Source of the DNA: Rutidosis leptorrhynchoides
Taxonomy: Eukaryota > Streptophyta > Magnoliopsida > Asterales > Asteraceae
Assembly: GCF_046630445.1 (NCBI RefSeq)
Contig: NC_092341.1
Location: 258,150,001 to 258,214,000, forward strand
DNA: 64,000 nucleotides
Direction of reading: 5' to 3'
Positions 22,996 to 34,783 of the stretch are shown here, in pieces. Numbering within the stretch: the stretch's first letter is position 1; each line of letters starts with the position of its first letter. Made by a program: the position numbers and the translations under genes. The notes under the pieces were generated by a model that saw only the letters and a list, made by a program, of their open reading frames with translations, was not told the DNA's origin and made no database searches.

Positions 22996-23142
22996 AGATG
23001 TAACAACTCAGGCGTTGCCTACTTGAGGGGGAGTCAACTCTATGCTGCACTCTTTTTCCCTTAGCTAAAGTTTTATCCCAATGGATTTTCTTTAGCAAGG
23101 TTTTTAACGAGGCAGTACTAGTTATTCTCTAATAAAATTGTC

Positions 23143-23155
23143 ATCCAAGGGGGAG
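23143..23155 (+). other. polypurine tract of F
   Basis: CCAAGGGGGAG just before the 3' LTR at 23156, the standard plus-strand priming site. Confidence 0.75.
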
Positions 23156-23393
23156 TGTTATAAAATATCTAGATTGTGTTATAAAATATCTAGATTGGAT
23201 GTTAATTTTATTATTATTATATTTCTTGCATAGTAATATTTTATACTATAAATAGACATGTATGGTAACCATTTAAGGTACACCATTTCTCTTGAAATAT
23301 CAATATCAATATTTCTTCTCTCCTTCTTCTCTCTTTTTCTCTCTTTGTTCTTATAACCATTAAAAGTTGTTATAAGCCTACTGAATTATAACA
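23156..23393 (+). repeat. element F 3' LTR
   Basis: 238 bp, same length as the 5' LTR, with the same opening 21-bp duplication and TATA at 23247-23254. Confidence 0.85.
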
Positions 23394-23794
23394 CGTTAGG
23401 ACCTGGTCATAGCCCCATACCAAGTTATGTTCCTTTATTGAGCTCAAGTTTATCAATTATAAAGTACAGTAATTTAGATCGTATACTTGAACATCACTTT
23501 CAAAGTTCAACCATATATCATCAACATATATAGCTCGGTGATAAGATATCTTAGTATTCTCATAAGAGGCGTTTAAGTTTTAACTTTAAGTAAAGATCTT
23601 AAAGTGACATCTGATTGAATAAAAAAAAGACTTGCATTCTCTTAGTAGCGCCTGAACAGAACTGCAGAGAAAAACATAAAACTTATGTGTACCCATTAAT
23701 CCGATTGCTTGGACGTACATTATTTTATGGATTCGACAATTTGTTGCTTTTTATAATATTGAACATAACAAATGCAATAACAATGCATAACATA
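23394..23794. other. intergenic
   Basis: Nothing recognisable beyond the right flank of F. No credible ORF. Confidence 0.4.
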
Positions 23795-23940
23795 TGAACC
23801 ATCTCAAGGTAACTCGATGGCTAAGAGATCCCAGGTTCAAGCCTTACTAGAAACATACTTTGGGTGACCAAGGAAAAGGTGGAAACGGTCACGGATACCC
23901 AAATAGACCGCATATATCTGATAAAAAATGCTCTCTTTTT
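23795..23940 (+). mobile_element. tRNA-derived SINE, fragment
   Basis: Pol III style boxes: TAACTCGATGGCTAAGAG (23810-23827), like a tRNA A box, and GGTTCAAGCC (23834-23843), like a B box. These are followed by ACTTTGGGTGACCAAGG, a body typical of plant SINEs. The A to B spacing is short, so it may carry a deletion. A T-rich end lies near 23930-23940. Target duplications not resolved. Confidence 0.45.
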
Positions 23941-24019
23941 CGGATGACCTAAACAGACAAAATTTATGTATTTGATGCATAACATTTGCAAACACTTTCT
24001 AGTCAACGTTGGTTATAGA

Positions 24020-24331
24020 CATGGTTGCAAAAATTGGGAGAACTCGGCGAGAACTCGGCGAGAACTCGGAATTTCATTCCTGGCGAGAACTCGTTTTGAA
24101 ATCGGTCAAAAAATCGGTCAACGACCAAAAATCGGTCAAATCTCGGAAAAATCGCTCAAATCTCGGAAAAATAGGTCAAATCTCGGTAAAATCGGTCAAA
24201 TCTCGGAAAAAATTCGATAAAATCTCAAAAGTCAACGAAAGTCAACCGCCGATAACTCCCCGAGTTCTCCCCGAGTTCTCGTTTTGGAGACCCTGCCGAG
24301 AACTCCCCGAGAACCGATTTCTGCAACCTTA
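24020..24331. mobile_element. hAT-like MITE with internal repeats
   Basis: 312 bp bounded by inverted ends (CATGGTTGCA at left, TGCAACCTTA at right) and flanked by the 8-bp direct repeat GTTATAGA (24012-24019 and 24332-24339). An 8-bp duplication is the hallmark of hAT elements. Inside are repeats of GAGAACTCGGC, then about five of AAATCTCGGAAAAATCGGTC. It has no transposase, so it is non-autonomous. Confidence 0.7.
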
Positions 24332-24339
24332 GTTATAGA

Positions 24340-24740
24340 TAGTGGCTCAAGGGTCTATGAGAAACAGTAGTCTACATGGTTACTAAAACTGTATTATATT
24401 TTGATCATCAAGAGGCAATATATATATCACATCACAATTATCTATGGCTTTATCAGCACTTTGCAATTAAAATTAAAGGCACTACTTTATTTTTCCTTCT
24501 AAGTTTGATATAGAAAAGTTAATCATTCGCTATCACGGATTAATTTAATAAATAATGATCAAGAAACACCAACTTTAGCATAATGTGCCACTGATTGGTG
24601 CCCAACTGCGTCACAAGAAGAGCTGTGATTTTTAAAAAGCAAAAAACAGTAGAAAAGGATATATTTATTTTAAGACGTACTCCTACCTTTTTAAAAGATA
24701 TAGCTTTTTCTCTCTAATAAAGATATTGATGGAAAACCTT
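24340..24740. other. intergenic
   Basis: AT-rich, no gene or repeat recognised. Confidence 0.4.
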
Positions 24741-24925
24741 GTATCTTTTTTTTTTTTTTTTTTTTAAAGCTGTTTGGGATCACATAGAGAGACTAAACCA
24801 CTCACGTGATCATCTCATGCAGTTACATAACCCGCCCTCAACTGCTCTGGAGAAACGCCGAACCAATCCGAGGATATTGCCGGTAAAACCCCCTCTCTGC
24901 CCGCAAAGCGATGTGTGAAAGACAA
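24741..24925 (-). mobile_element. SINE-like or retroposed fragment
   Basis: A T19 run at 24747-24765 (a poly-A tail if read on the minus strand) is followed by about 160 bp of unusually GC-balanced sequence. AACCTTG occurs just left (near 24736) and just right (near 24924) and could be a short target duplication. Read on minus there is a GGTTCGGCG motif that could be a weak B box. It could equally be another retroposed transcript. Confidence 0.3.
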
Positions 24926-24987
24926 CCTTGAGTGGATATCAAGATCGAGGAATATCCTTACATCCTCTTGTTTTGTAAATTTACATT

Positions 24988-24992
24988 ATTTA

Positions 24993-25040
<48 letters not shown>
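24988..25040. repeat. (ATT)n microsatellite
   Basis: About 16 uninterrupted ATT triplets. The ORF 24915-25109 with poly-Leu is an artefact of it. Confidence 0.95.
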
Positions 25041-25041
<1 letters not shown>

Positions 25042-26040
25042 AAAAAATCAAATTATCATCAACAAACTTTTGTTTGTTTAAACAAAAGTTCAGATATATA
25101 GCATGTTAATTAGAGTACTTTGAATTCGGTGAATTAGGTTCAGAGTCGGTGTTGATGATTTTAATGTGATCCAATGAATTAATTTAGTGTAATTGAATTT
25201 GCTAAATAGAAAGTGGTCATGATCCGTTGATACTCTAAATAGAAAGTGGGGTATACGTTCGTAAAGAGTTAGAAGGATTATGGGAGCTGGAAATGAAATT
25301 GGTTTAAAGTGTTTGAAATCTTCAACATGCTTCACATCTGTGTGCCGCGCATATGGGTGGCGCGTCGGGTCATATAACGGATTTTGGGGGATCGAAGCTA
25401 AAGGTTCGGGAAACTAGATTACCTGAAGCATCTGCGCGCCGCACAGATATGGATTGGCCCGCCGTATAACGTATGTTGAATGTCAAGGATAATTAGTGCA
25501 AGTAGAGCGTCGCGCGGACAGATTGTGCCCCTCGCAGTACTACGGGCAATCCTGAAATGTTGCAATTCTTGACTGAAAAGTTGCATTGTTTACAAAACGT
25601 TATAGAGTTATTCTTGGACGTTGAAGCATGGTTTTAAAATGCTTTTAGGCATATTTTAACACATTTTCAAGGGTGTTAGTTCTCAAGTGATGTACCATTT
25701 TATTATGGTCATTTTCAAAGGTGGCAACCATTCGAGTGTACCTTTTTGCCCATTATAAATAAGAAACTTATTGTCTGGAAATGGGTTAGAGTTTTTGAAC
25801 TTTCATACGCACTTTCTACCCTCAATAACCAGATTATACATTCTACAATTGCATGGTATTATTCTCTTTTAGCCAAGAAAATAAATCCATTCTTTGTCTT
25901 ATCTCATTCAAGATTTCGAGTAACTCGTGGCTAATTGGGTCAAAATACTTGATTAGGAAAGTGAACACACGATTCAAAGAACAATCTGGTTACCATATTC
26001 TCAGCCACAACACAACTTTATATAACATTCTAATCAAGTG
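25041..26040 (+). other. leader or LTR remnant upstream of element G
   Basis: No gene. 25335-25560 holds three GC-rich clusters (GTGCCGCGC with GGCGCGTCGG; GCGCGCCGC; GCGTCGCGCGG) like those in LTRs of other elements here. A TATA-like TTATAAATAAG lies near 25754. This probably includes the 5' LTR of G, but no second copy is present to fix its ends. Confidence 0.35.
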
Positions 26041-28690
26041 TTTGAAATAATATGGTCGGTGAATCTGCGAAGGAATCACTTCCAAGTTTGCAAAACTTGA
26101 AAAGTTTGAAGGAGTGGATTTTAGTAGATGGCAGAAAAATATGAAGTATTTATTGACAACTTTGAAGGTAGTGTATGTTCTATCAACCCCAATGCCCGAA
26201 GAAATGGACAATGAAACCTTAGAACAAACCTGAAAGGGAAACAAGTGGGATAATGATGATTCATTTGTTGTGGCCACATATTGAATGGTATGTCTGATAT
26301 ATTATTTGATTTCTATCAATCTATTGAGTCAGCTATGGAACTATGGGATTTGTTGGAGACCAAGTACATGGACGAAGATGCTTCTAATAAGAAGTTATTG
26401 GTTAGTAATTTTAACAATTACAAAATGGTAGACACAAGGCCGGTTATGGAGCGATTCCATAAAATTCTTAGGATTTTGGGACAATTTACTCAACATGACT
26501 TGAATATGGATGAATCCATTTCGATGTCATGTATCATTGATAAATTGCCTCCATCTTGGAAATAATTTAACCACACTTTGAAACAAAAAAAAAGAAAAAA
26601 AAAGAAATGAATTTGACCGAATGGGGTGGCCACTTGCGTATTGAGGAATTAATACGGGCACCAGAGGGTGTCAAAGGAAAGGGTATGAAACCAGTATCGT
26701 CTTCTATCAACATGACAGCAGATAATAACCGTGGGAATAAAAACAACAATCACAAGAAATCAAATGGTAAGAAAAGGAAATTTGATGGCAACAAGAATGG
26801 TACCAAGAAGAGGGACAAAAGGACTTGTTGGAGATGCGGTAAATTCGATCATTTCAAAAAGGGTTGTCGTGTGAAGAACTTTGATGGAGCAAGCACTTCG
26901 GGTGCGGGACAAGGGTCTAAAGATTCGGCTTCAAACCAAGGTCAATTTCTAGACTTGTTAAATACTTTTAAGAATTATGTATCACATATTTATGAGGCTC
27001 TATGTGCAGGATGATAATGTTGGTTGGTGGATTGATTCGGGTGCCACTTACCATGCTAGCAAGGATCGTTGTTGGTTCAAGACTTTTGTACCGGACAATG
27101 ATGTGCTTCATATGGGCAACGAATCTGTAGCAAATGTTCTAGGTTGTGGTTGTGTTGTATTGGAATTTAGTTCTGAAAAAATAATTACTCTTAATAATGT
27201 ATTGTATGTACCTAAATTAAGGAAGAATTTGATTTTCTAATGCTATATTTGAATAAATATGGGTATAAACAAGTGTTTTGAATCCGACAAATATATTTTG
27301 TCCAAAGGTGGTGTTGTTATTGACTTTGGCTATTACAACAATGGCATGTTTATGCTAAATCTCAAGAATGTTCCTAAAGCCTTGAATTCTACTTGTATGA
27401 TTAATTCTAGTTCTAAAGATTCTTGTTTACGGCATGCACGTTTAGGACATGTACATTATAAAAGATTGTATGGAATGTACAAGGAATTTTTGATACCTAG
27501 TTTTAAGTTGAATTTGGAAAAATGCAAAACTTCTAAGTTGACTAAAATCATTAGATTTCCTTTCAAAGAGATAAACATAAAATCTTTACCTTTAGAATTA
27601 ATTCATATTGATCTTTGTGACTTCCATGCTACCCCTTCTATGGGTAACAAGAAGTATATGATCACATCTATCGATGATGCGTCTAGGTTATGTTATGTAT
27701 ATCTTTTGCATGCTAAAAATGAATCCTTAGACAAGTTTAACATCTATAAAACTGAAGTAGAATTGCAACAGAATGAATCAGTTAAGACTTTATGTACCAA
27801 TAAAGGGAATGAATACTATGACCCGATTTATTTCCAATCAATAGGTGAAATTCACCAAACCATGGCTCCTTATATGCCACAACAAAATGGTGTAGTCGAA
27901 GGAAGAATATGTCTCTCAAGAAAATGGTTAATTCCATGTTGTCCTATTCGGGTTTGAGTGAAGGTTTTTGGGGTGAAGCCATGCTAACGGTTTGCTAAAT
28001 TTTTGAATAGGGTTCCCAACAAAAAGGGAAAGACCACACCTTATGAACTTTGGTATAAAAGACGACCCAACTTGCATTACTTGCATATTTGTGGTTGTCA
28101 GGAGGTTGTAAGATTTCCAGAACCCAAAAGGAAAACATTGGGTGAGAAAGGTATTGATTGCATTATCATTGGATATGTCGAGCATTCCAAGGCTTATAGG
28201 TTTTATGTTATTGAACCTAATGACTCGGTCTCGGTTAATATCTTCGTAGAGTCTAGAGATGCTATTTTTAATGAGTCAAGGTTTACCTCAATACCTAGAC
28301 CAAAGGATATGGTGCCTATTGCGAACGTAACCTCCTAAGGAGATCAGATGGAAGAAATTCTTAATGAGACACCCGAATCTCGTAGTGGGAGTAGAACTAG
28401 AACTCCTAAATAATATGGTTCTGATTTTCAACTATATCTAGTTGAAGGATCTGGAGAATATGTTCAATCTAAACTCTACTATTGTCATAATATTGAGGAA
28501 GATCCTGGAACCTACGATGAAGCTATGAGATCTCGTGATGTTACTTTTTGGAAAGAAGCGGTTCGTGACGGTATGAATTCTATTAAGGAAAATAACACTT
28601 GGGTATTAGCTGAGTTACCATCGGGGTGTAAACCATTGGGAAATAACTGTATCTTTAAATGAAAGATGGAGGTTAATGGGACGATTGATA
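26041..28690 (+). pseudogene. element G: truncated Copia gag-pol
   Basis: Gag begins near ATG 26051 and continues with frameshifts to 26565. An A-rich insertion follows at 26583-26605. A CWRCGKFDHFKKGC zinc knuckle lies near 26826-26867. Protease is at about 27015-27240 with WWIDSGATYHAS and LNNVLYVPKLRKNL. Integrase spans 27259-27957 (HARLGHVHYKRL, IHIDLCDFHATPS, MAPYMPQQNGVVEG) and continues at 28003-28338. The RT N-terminus appears at about 28500-28680 (FWKEAVRDGMNSI, NNTWVLAELPSGCKPL) and the sequence then breaks into unrelated DNA. Catalytic RT, RNase H and the 3' LTR are absent. Several stops and shifts make it non-coding today. Confidence 0.85.
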
Positions 28691-29154
28691 ATCCAATCTT
28701 ATAGATACTAGCTTGGACCATTTCGGTTTCTTTCGCCACCATCTTCTTAAACTAGAAAATCTTCTTCTTACACTAGAAGACCAATTAAAGTATGCGATTC
28801 TTCAATTATAGGATTCTTTCTTGAGACAACTACGCCTCACCCATCGATCTTGACCCATCAAATCTCGAACCCACATGTCAACGATCACTCATACAATATC
28901 ATGTCTCGTCTATCTATGGTTTCCTTTAACAATAATAAGAAAACCCCAACAAACGCCTTTTGTAGACCATTCATCAAAGTATCCTAGTGAGAACACAATC
29001 ACTTCCTTGAAATCTACCATCTTTTTAAATTTATGCTTTCTCGTTGGTACACTAACTATGAATTTTACAAACCCCATATTCTCGCCCAAGCACGCTCTCA
29101 TTATATGAGTAAGAATTGAACCACAAATATTTTAGAAGAAACTTGGTTCATACC
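28691..29154. other. intergenic
   Basis: Sequence after the break in G. Two overlapping ORFs of about 63-77 codons lie on opposite strands, with no recognisable protein. Confidence 0.4.
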
Positions 29155-29622
29155 TGTTGAGTCCCCAAAGCAATTAAGGATTTAATTATGACAAAACAGC
29201 AGATGTTTACACTAGAATGTTATGTGCAGCCAACACAGGTTTGTTCATGTTTGGACAACAAATATTGTTGTGTCGAGTGTTTAGTTAGCTGCCCAGTCTA
29301 CAAGCACAAAGTAGACAGTATTCTTCAAATAGCACATGATGTATACCCAGCATTTCAAGAATATCAAGTGACTCAGCATAAAAGAATAGCATGGCTGGAA
29401 AGCAGCTTACTACACAAGACAGCTATGCTCCATTACAAGCATAGTGGTTTCTTGAGTGGTCTACATCAATTGTACTATTCAACATAAGTCGAAGACAAAG
29501 TTGAACAGAAAAGGACACGTGTCGGCGGCTGACAAGTGACCTTACAAGACCACGTGAGAATGCAGAAGTTTAACGCATGTGCAGACATGTGTTATTCTTT
29601 GTCAACACCTAGGGAACACAAC
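29155..29622 (+). mobile_element. possible LTR fragment cut by element B
   Basis: Starts TGTTGAGTCCCC, an LTR-like start. It contains a 99-codon ORF (29188-29487) that I do not recognise; its Cys-rich start (CSCLDNKYCCVECLVSC) has no known spacing. Two G-boxes (CACGTG at 29516-29521 and 29551-29556) lie in a GTGTCGGCGG context common in Copia U3 regions. The piece ends at the 5' LTR of B. The ORF could be chance sequence. Confidence 0.3.
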
Positions 29623-31360
29623 TGATAATGCTAAAAACGAACACATATTTCATAGCATTATCTCTCAAGAAAGACAAGATTTTAGTTGCAATTATTCTAT
29701 TTACAAGTGATATTCGTTTAAATAATAAATGGTGAAGACAAAAGGCAGATTCGACGATTTGAAGACGCAAACGACCAAAACGTCTAAAAATTACAAATGT
29801 ACAAGCCGCAAAACGCAAAGTACAAGATATTAAATTATATGAAAAGGCGTTCGAAAATTCGGAACCGAGACATGAACCAACTTTCAACGCTCGACGCAAC
29901 GGAGCTGAAAGTACAAGTCAACTATGCACAAGAATATAATATAATATTTAAATAATTCATAATAAGAATAATAATAAATAATAAAAAGTTGTTAATTGAG
30001 CATAGTTAAGGGGTCATAAGTGAAAATTTCAAATCAACATTTGCCTATAAAACGAGACTACGGAGAATGAAGAAAGACACACCTTTTTCCAATCTTCTTT
30101 CTCTATATATGTAATTTATATATATTTATAATTATAATTTTAATTTAAGTTTAATAATAATTGAGTTATTGTAAAAAATGTTTTACGAGTTTTAAAGTCG
30201 GTACTCTGTCCGTGTAACGCTACGCGATTATTCACCACTGTAAGCTATGTTCTTCCTTTTTAAATTAATGTCTCGTAACTAAGTTATTATTATGCTTATT
30301 TGAGCCGAATTAATCATGATGTTGGACTAAATATTAAAGATTGGGTTATTAGATTTTGTACCATAATTAGGGTATGGACAAAAGACCGACACTTGTGGAC
30401 ATTGGACCATGGACCATTAATAGATGGGGGGTATTGTCTAATCGAATGACAACTCTTTGGAGTCTGTCGAACCTATCTTCAAATTAGTTAATCTAATAAT
30501 TATTAAATGATTATGCATGTCCTATTTAGTGACGTTTATACGACATCTTTTACAATCATTTAATTAATCAATTGGGTTGGGTAATTTATTATTCATTCTG
30601 GCCAAGTAGGTAAATTAATAATCATGGACTAATTAAAACAGGGGTGGATTACATACAAGGGTAATTGGTGTAATTGTTAACAAAGTATTAAGACTTTGGA
30701 TTACACACAGTCGATAACCTGGTGTAATTATTAATAAAGTATTAAGACCTTGTTACAGTTCGAATCCCCAATTAGTTGGAATATTTTACTTCGGGTATAA
30801 GGTTAATTTGACGATCATTTTATAATTATGACCGATGAACTATTATGGGCAAAAACCAGATAGGTATCAAATAAATCCAGGACAAAGGACAATTAACCCA
30901 GCATAATAAATTAAAATCAAAACGTCAAACATCATGATTACGGAAGTTTAAATAAGCATAATTCTTTTATTGTATTTCTCATCGTACTTTCATTTACTCG
31001 CAATTTTATTTATTGTCATTTAAATATTGTTATTTATTTTACGCACTTTAATTATCGTCATTTATCTGTACGCTTAAAATATAAAATCGACAAACCGGTC
31101 ATTAAACGGTAAATCCCCCCAAAGTTACCTATAATTACTATATATTACTAAATCTAGTTTAACTACTTAATTAACTAATTTGACCTAGTAAGATACCCAA
31201 TAATAGTGTCCACGGATTGACCTCCCGGACTTTACCTTAGCTATATTATTACACGATAGGTATACTTGCCTTTTGTGTTTTAATTTAATTTAGGTGATTT
31301 CCTGTAGTAAATAAATATAAAACTGATAGCCGTTTCATACACACCCTCTAGAACACATCA
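29623..31360 (+). repeat. element B 5' LTR
   Basis: 1738 bp, from TGATAATGC to ACACATCA, so its tips are TGAT and ATCA. It contains an internal tandem pair near 30648-30755 (unit about 55 bp with GTAATT.TTAA.AAAGTATTAAGAC). Antisense ORF 29609-29899 spans its start. Confidence 0.85.
30046..30053 (+). promoter_or_regulatory. TATA box, element B 5' LTR
   Basis: CCTATAAAACGAG about 425 bp into the LTR, followed by a leader with CTTTCTCTATATATG. The same motif recurs in the 3' LTR near 59242. Confidence 0.6.
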
Positions 31361-31366
31361 AGTTTT

Positions 31367-31384
31367 TGGCGCCGCTGCCGGGGA
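31367..31384 (+). other. primer binding site, tRNA-Asp type
   Basis: TGGCGCCGCTGCCGGGGA begins six bases after the LTR end. It is the Athila-lineage form, complementary to the 3' end of plant tRNA-Asp apart from about one base. Confidence 0.8.
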
Positions 31385-31682
31385 CACTTTTTGTGTCTTC
31401 ACGGGGTATTTAAGTTTTTTTTTTAGTTTTTTATTGATTAAAGATATATTAATTTAAATATAATAATTTAATAAATATAATAATATAATAATATTGAAAT
31501 AAAATATAATAATATAATAATATTGAAATAAAATATAATAATATAATAATAATTTTGAATCAAATTTGAATCGTAAAGTTTTAAAAAGTCGTATTTATTA
31601 AATACTTCAGGGGTATATTATGTAACTTATAATTAATAATTTCTATCATGTCGCTTTCATGTGAATAGTAAATTAATTAATT
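31385..31682 (+). repeat. B leader with AT-rich tandem
   Basis: 31450-31552 holds about three copies of a 38-bp unit with ATATAATAATATTGAAATAAA. The last five bases (TAATT, 31678-31682) are the left target duplication of element C. Confidence 0.7.
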
Positions 31683-34361
31683 TGTAAGACCCAAATATTT
31701 ATTGTACATATTGTATTTATGGTGTACGATGCGTATATGAAGTGTACGAAGCATGTACGTGCTGCTTGCTCGAATGTCGAAGAAAACTGGACGTTGCTGG
31801 AGGTACAAGGGGTGTGCGTATTTTTTCAACCCCAAATAAAGTTTGAGTTGATGTTTCAAAGCCTTACCATTGGAAAGGAAATCTTATTACGTTTCCAACG
31901 ATATTTGGTTCATCGAAAACGGAGCTACGGTCAAAAAGTTATGGCCAAAACAAGTTTCTGGAATCTGACCTGCAGTGTGGAGCGGCGCGCGACCTTTTGG
32001 CGCGGCGCGCCGAATGGGTCTGATGCGTTTTTTTCAGCATTTTAAGTGCCTAAATGAAGGGTATTATGGTCCTTTCACTTGTGGACGGATTTGTGGCTTT
32101 TAGATCAGTTTTGGATCTAGTTTTGGATCATATTTCAAGTCCATAAACACTCTCATTTCATTCTTAGAGAGGGAGAGATTTCTAGTGAGAGATTAGGCAA
32201 TTTGAAGAAGAAGGAGCACGAATCGATTTAAAGTCCAAGTGTTAAAGTTGTGCACATCGTTCTTAGCCACATTTTGGTTGTTTTGGTAAGTCCTAACTCC
32301 AAGTTTTCATATTATGATTAGTGTTTATAATTGGGGTTTTGATTAGGGTGTTCTTGAGTAAACCCATTAGTTGATAATTGGATGATTGAATTAGTAAGTG
32401 GTGTTAGTAACCATTGTTGGTGGGTTTGTAAAACTAAATTAGTTGATGAAATCACTAGCTACTTGGATTGTTGGTGATTAGAGGTGTAAACTTACAATTT
32501 GGTGTTTTGACTAGTTCTAGGTCAAAATGGGTTTTTGAGTAAACGACCCTATAAATGGCGTTTAAGGGCTAAAAGAGTTAAGATTAGCTATTTCGGGAGC
32601 GCGGGATGTGATTTCATAAGTTTTGGACTTGTGAGTATCGTTTTATGCATATTAGGGTGTAAAACACACTTTAGGACCAAATGGGCGGGTCGTGTGTTTA
32701 AATGAGTGATCGAATGACCAAACCATGTTTAAATGATGTTGTTGAGGCATAATCACAAGTCATTTGTGATTATGAAGGTTTTCGAGCGAAAAATGGTCTT
32801 TGGTCAAAGTTGGTCAATAGGATGTTCTAGAAGAACATAAGTGTTGTTCGAGTCGAATAAGCATTTTGTGTAGCTTATTTGCTTTGATACTTTGCGTAGG
32901 TGATTTGCGTGAAGTCGGTGGAAGAAGTAAGATCGCGGATACGTTCTTCAAGTGTTCAAGGTGAGTGGAATATTTATACATGTATGTATGTGGTTTATTT
33001 ACTCGTACGCGATGTGGGCCTTTGGCGCCACTTCGTGAGTATTGGATGTTATGTCACAAGTTGGTGACTTATTTGAGGTTATGGGTGAAGAGAACTACGG
33101 GTCGGTAGTGTCTCGCTAGGTGCCTCACAAGTCGGTGACACCTCATGGTGGTTCACAAGGCGGTGACCCTTATTAGATGTTCGTTAGGTGATTACAAGTC
33201 GGTAATACCTATTAGTGTTCACAAGTCGGTGACACTTTGTGGTGGATCACAAGTCGGTGATGCCTTAGGTCGGGGAAGTGATTCACAAGTCGGTGACACT
33301 TCATAGTGCTCACAAGTCGGTGGCACTTAGTGGTGCTTCACAAGTCGGTGACACCTCTTGGAGGTTCACGAGTCGGTGGCCTCATATGTAATGGCGGGTG
33401 GTGCACAAGTCGGTGACACCCTATAGTGTTCACAAGTCGGTGACACTTGGTGGTACTTCACAAGTCGGTGATGCCACACGGCGTTCACAAGTCGGTGACG
33501 CCTTATGATGAGTCACAAGTCGGTGACATTACTTAGTGTTCACAAGTCGGTGACACTAGGTGGGGCTTCACAAGTCGGTGATGCTACATGGTGATTCACA
33601 AGTCGGTGACACCATATGACGAGTCACAAGTCGGTGACATGATACGAGTGAGACTCGATGAACTTGGTCGGCTACAAGTCGGTAGTAGCAAGCGGTGAAC
33701 GGTTAGCGTGTTTATGCCTTTTATGTTTAGTATATTATTGTGTTGATTATTATACTAACGTTATTGCTAGTCGTGTGTTTGTTGATGCTAGCTCGTTTAT
33801 CATTGTATATATGGTTTGTAAGTGGATGCGTGTAGGTAAATTACATATGTATATGTATAAGTATTGCATTCACTAAGCGTTAGCTTACCCTCTCGTTGTT
33901 TACATTTTTAGGTTCGAAGGCGGACGTGGCAAGGGTATGCTCGGGATTAGATGATTATCCCTTTTGATGCTTGATTGGCTTACTTTTGGATTCGACCTAG
34001 GATTTGGGTAGTTTATCCCCAACATCATGCTCGTAGTTTTTGTTGAAACGTAAACTTTTGTGGTCGAACTTGTATTTTTGTACTCAAAGGGTAATTTGGG
34101 CGTATGTGGGCCCGGGTTTGTAAAACATCATTTTATGTTTGATTCGTGTTAGTTTTCATATATTGAACATGTGGTTAAAAGCGTTTTGCCTAAATATGTC
34201 GGGAACTAGTCAAACATTTTCGCATTAAAAAGTCCCGGGGACAGCCCGTTTTGGCGCGGCGCGCCAGGAAGGGGGCGCGGCGCGCGAGTTGCAGCAACAG
34301 GAAATTTTTTTTACTCCGTATTTTCACGTGGTTTAGTCGTGGGTTGGTTTGGGTTGTTACA
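31683..34361 (+). repeat. element C 5' LTR
   Basis: TGTAAGACCC to GGGTTGTTACA. It contains GC-rich GGCGCGGCGCGCC clusters near both ends (31980-32015 and 34251-34288), a TATAAATG motif at 32550-32557, and a minisatellite at 33045-33690. ORFs at 31719-32045 and 33658-33876 repeat in the other LTR only because the LTRs match. Confidence 0.9.
33045..33690 (+). repeat. minisatellite ACAAGTCGGTGACAC in C 5' LTR
   Basis: About 20 copies of a unit of roughly 30-36 bp with conserved core TTCACAAGTCGGTGACAC and variable linker TTAGTGGTG. The matching array in the other LTR is at about 38546-39191. Confidence 0.9.
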
Positions 34362-34363
34362 AG

Positions 34364-34375
34364 TGGTATCAGAGC
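34364..34375 (+). other. primer binding site of C, initiator tRNA-Met
   Basis: TGGTATCAGAGC, a perfect match to the standard site, two bases after the LTR. Confidence 0.9.
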
Positions 34376-34783
34376 ATGGTCTAAGGGATTTAGGTGACTT
34401 GAGATAGGCGCCTAGACTTAGACTTTTGTGTGTGCTATTATGCGGGACTTGTAGGATTGCGGGTCGGTTCGGGTTTCTAGTTTGTGCCTTTGAGAATAGA
34501 TGCTTTAACTACGTGTTGTCTATGTTGCTACTAACCGTGTTGTTTTGCGTTGAATATCTAGCGAGATGGTTGTTGTATTCATGAGCTCGGCATGGCGTGT
34601 GAGCGTAATAATGCGTCGCGAACATTATTACGGTTGCAAGCCAAGTCATGCAAGTGATGTACAACAATTATTGGACTAGATGGGATGCGCGAACGTTGTC
34701 ATACTTATATGAATGTGATTATTGTTCATGGCGGTGTATGTGACTTATTTGTGTTGCGTTCCTAATCGAATTCATTTCTTAGA
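34376..34783 (+). other. element C untranslated leader
   Basis: About 400 bp between primer site and gag ATG. No ORF of note. Confidence 0.5.

Larger units (their letters stand above)
17116..23393 (+). mobile_element. element F: decayed Copia retrotransposon
   Basis: Direct LTRs of 238 bp (17116-17353 and 23156-23393) with inverted tips TGTTATAA and TTATAACA. Integrase, RT and RNase H remains lie in Copia order (integrase before RT). The gag and protease region is replaced by AT-rich and tandem-repeat sequence. GTTAG lies just left (17111-17115) and at 23395-23399 on the right, one base off the expected position. Confidence 0.85.

Noticed and set aside
28875-29108. Possible host exon in opposite-strand ORFs
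   Set aside because: No recognisable domain, no consistent splice sites, both strands equally open over a short stretch.
33045-33690. CRISPR-like array of repeats and spacers
   Set aside because: Repeat cores vary, linkers are related to each other, no cas genes, and the array lies in an LTR of a plant element.
34364-34375. tRNA gene hits at primer sites
   Set aside because: These are short complements of tRNA 3' ends next to LTRs, with no cloverleaf around them.
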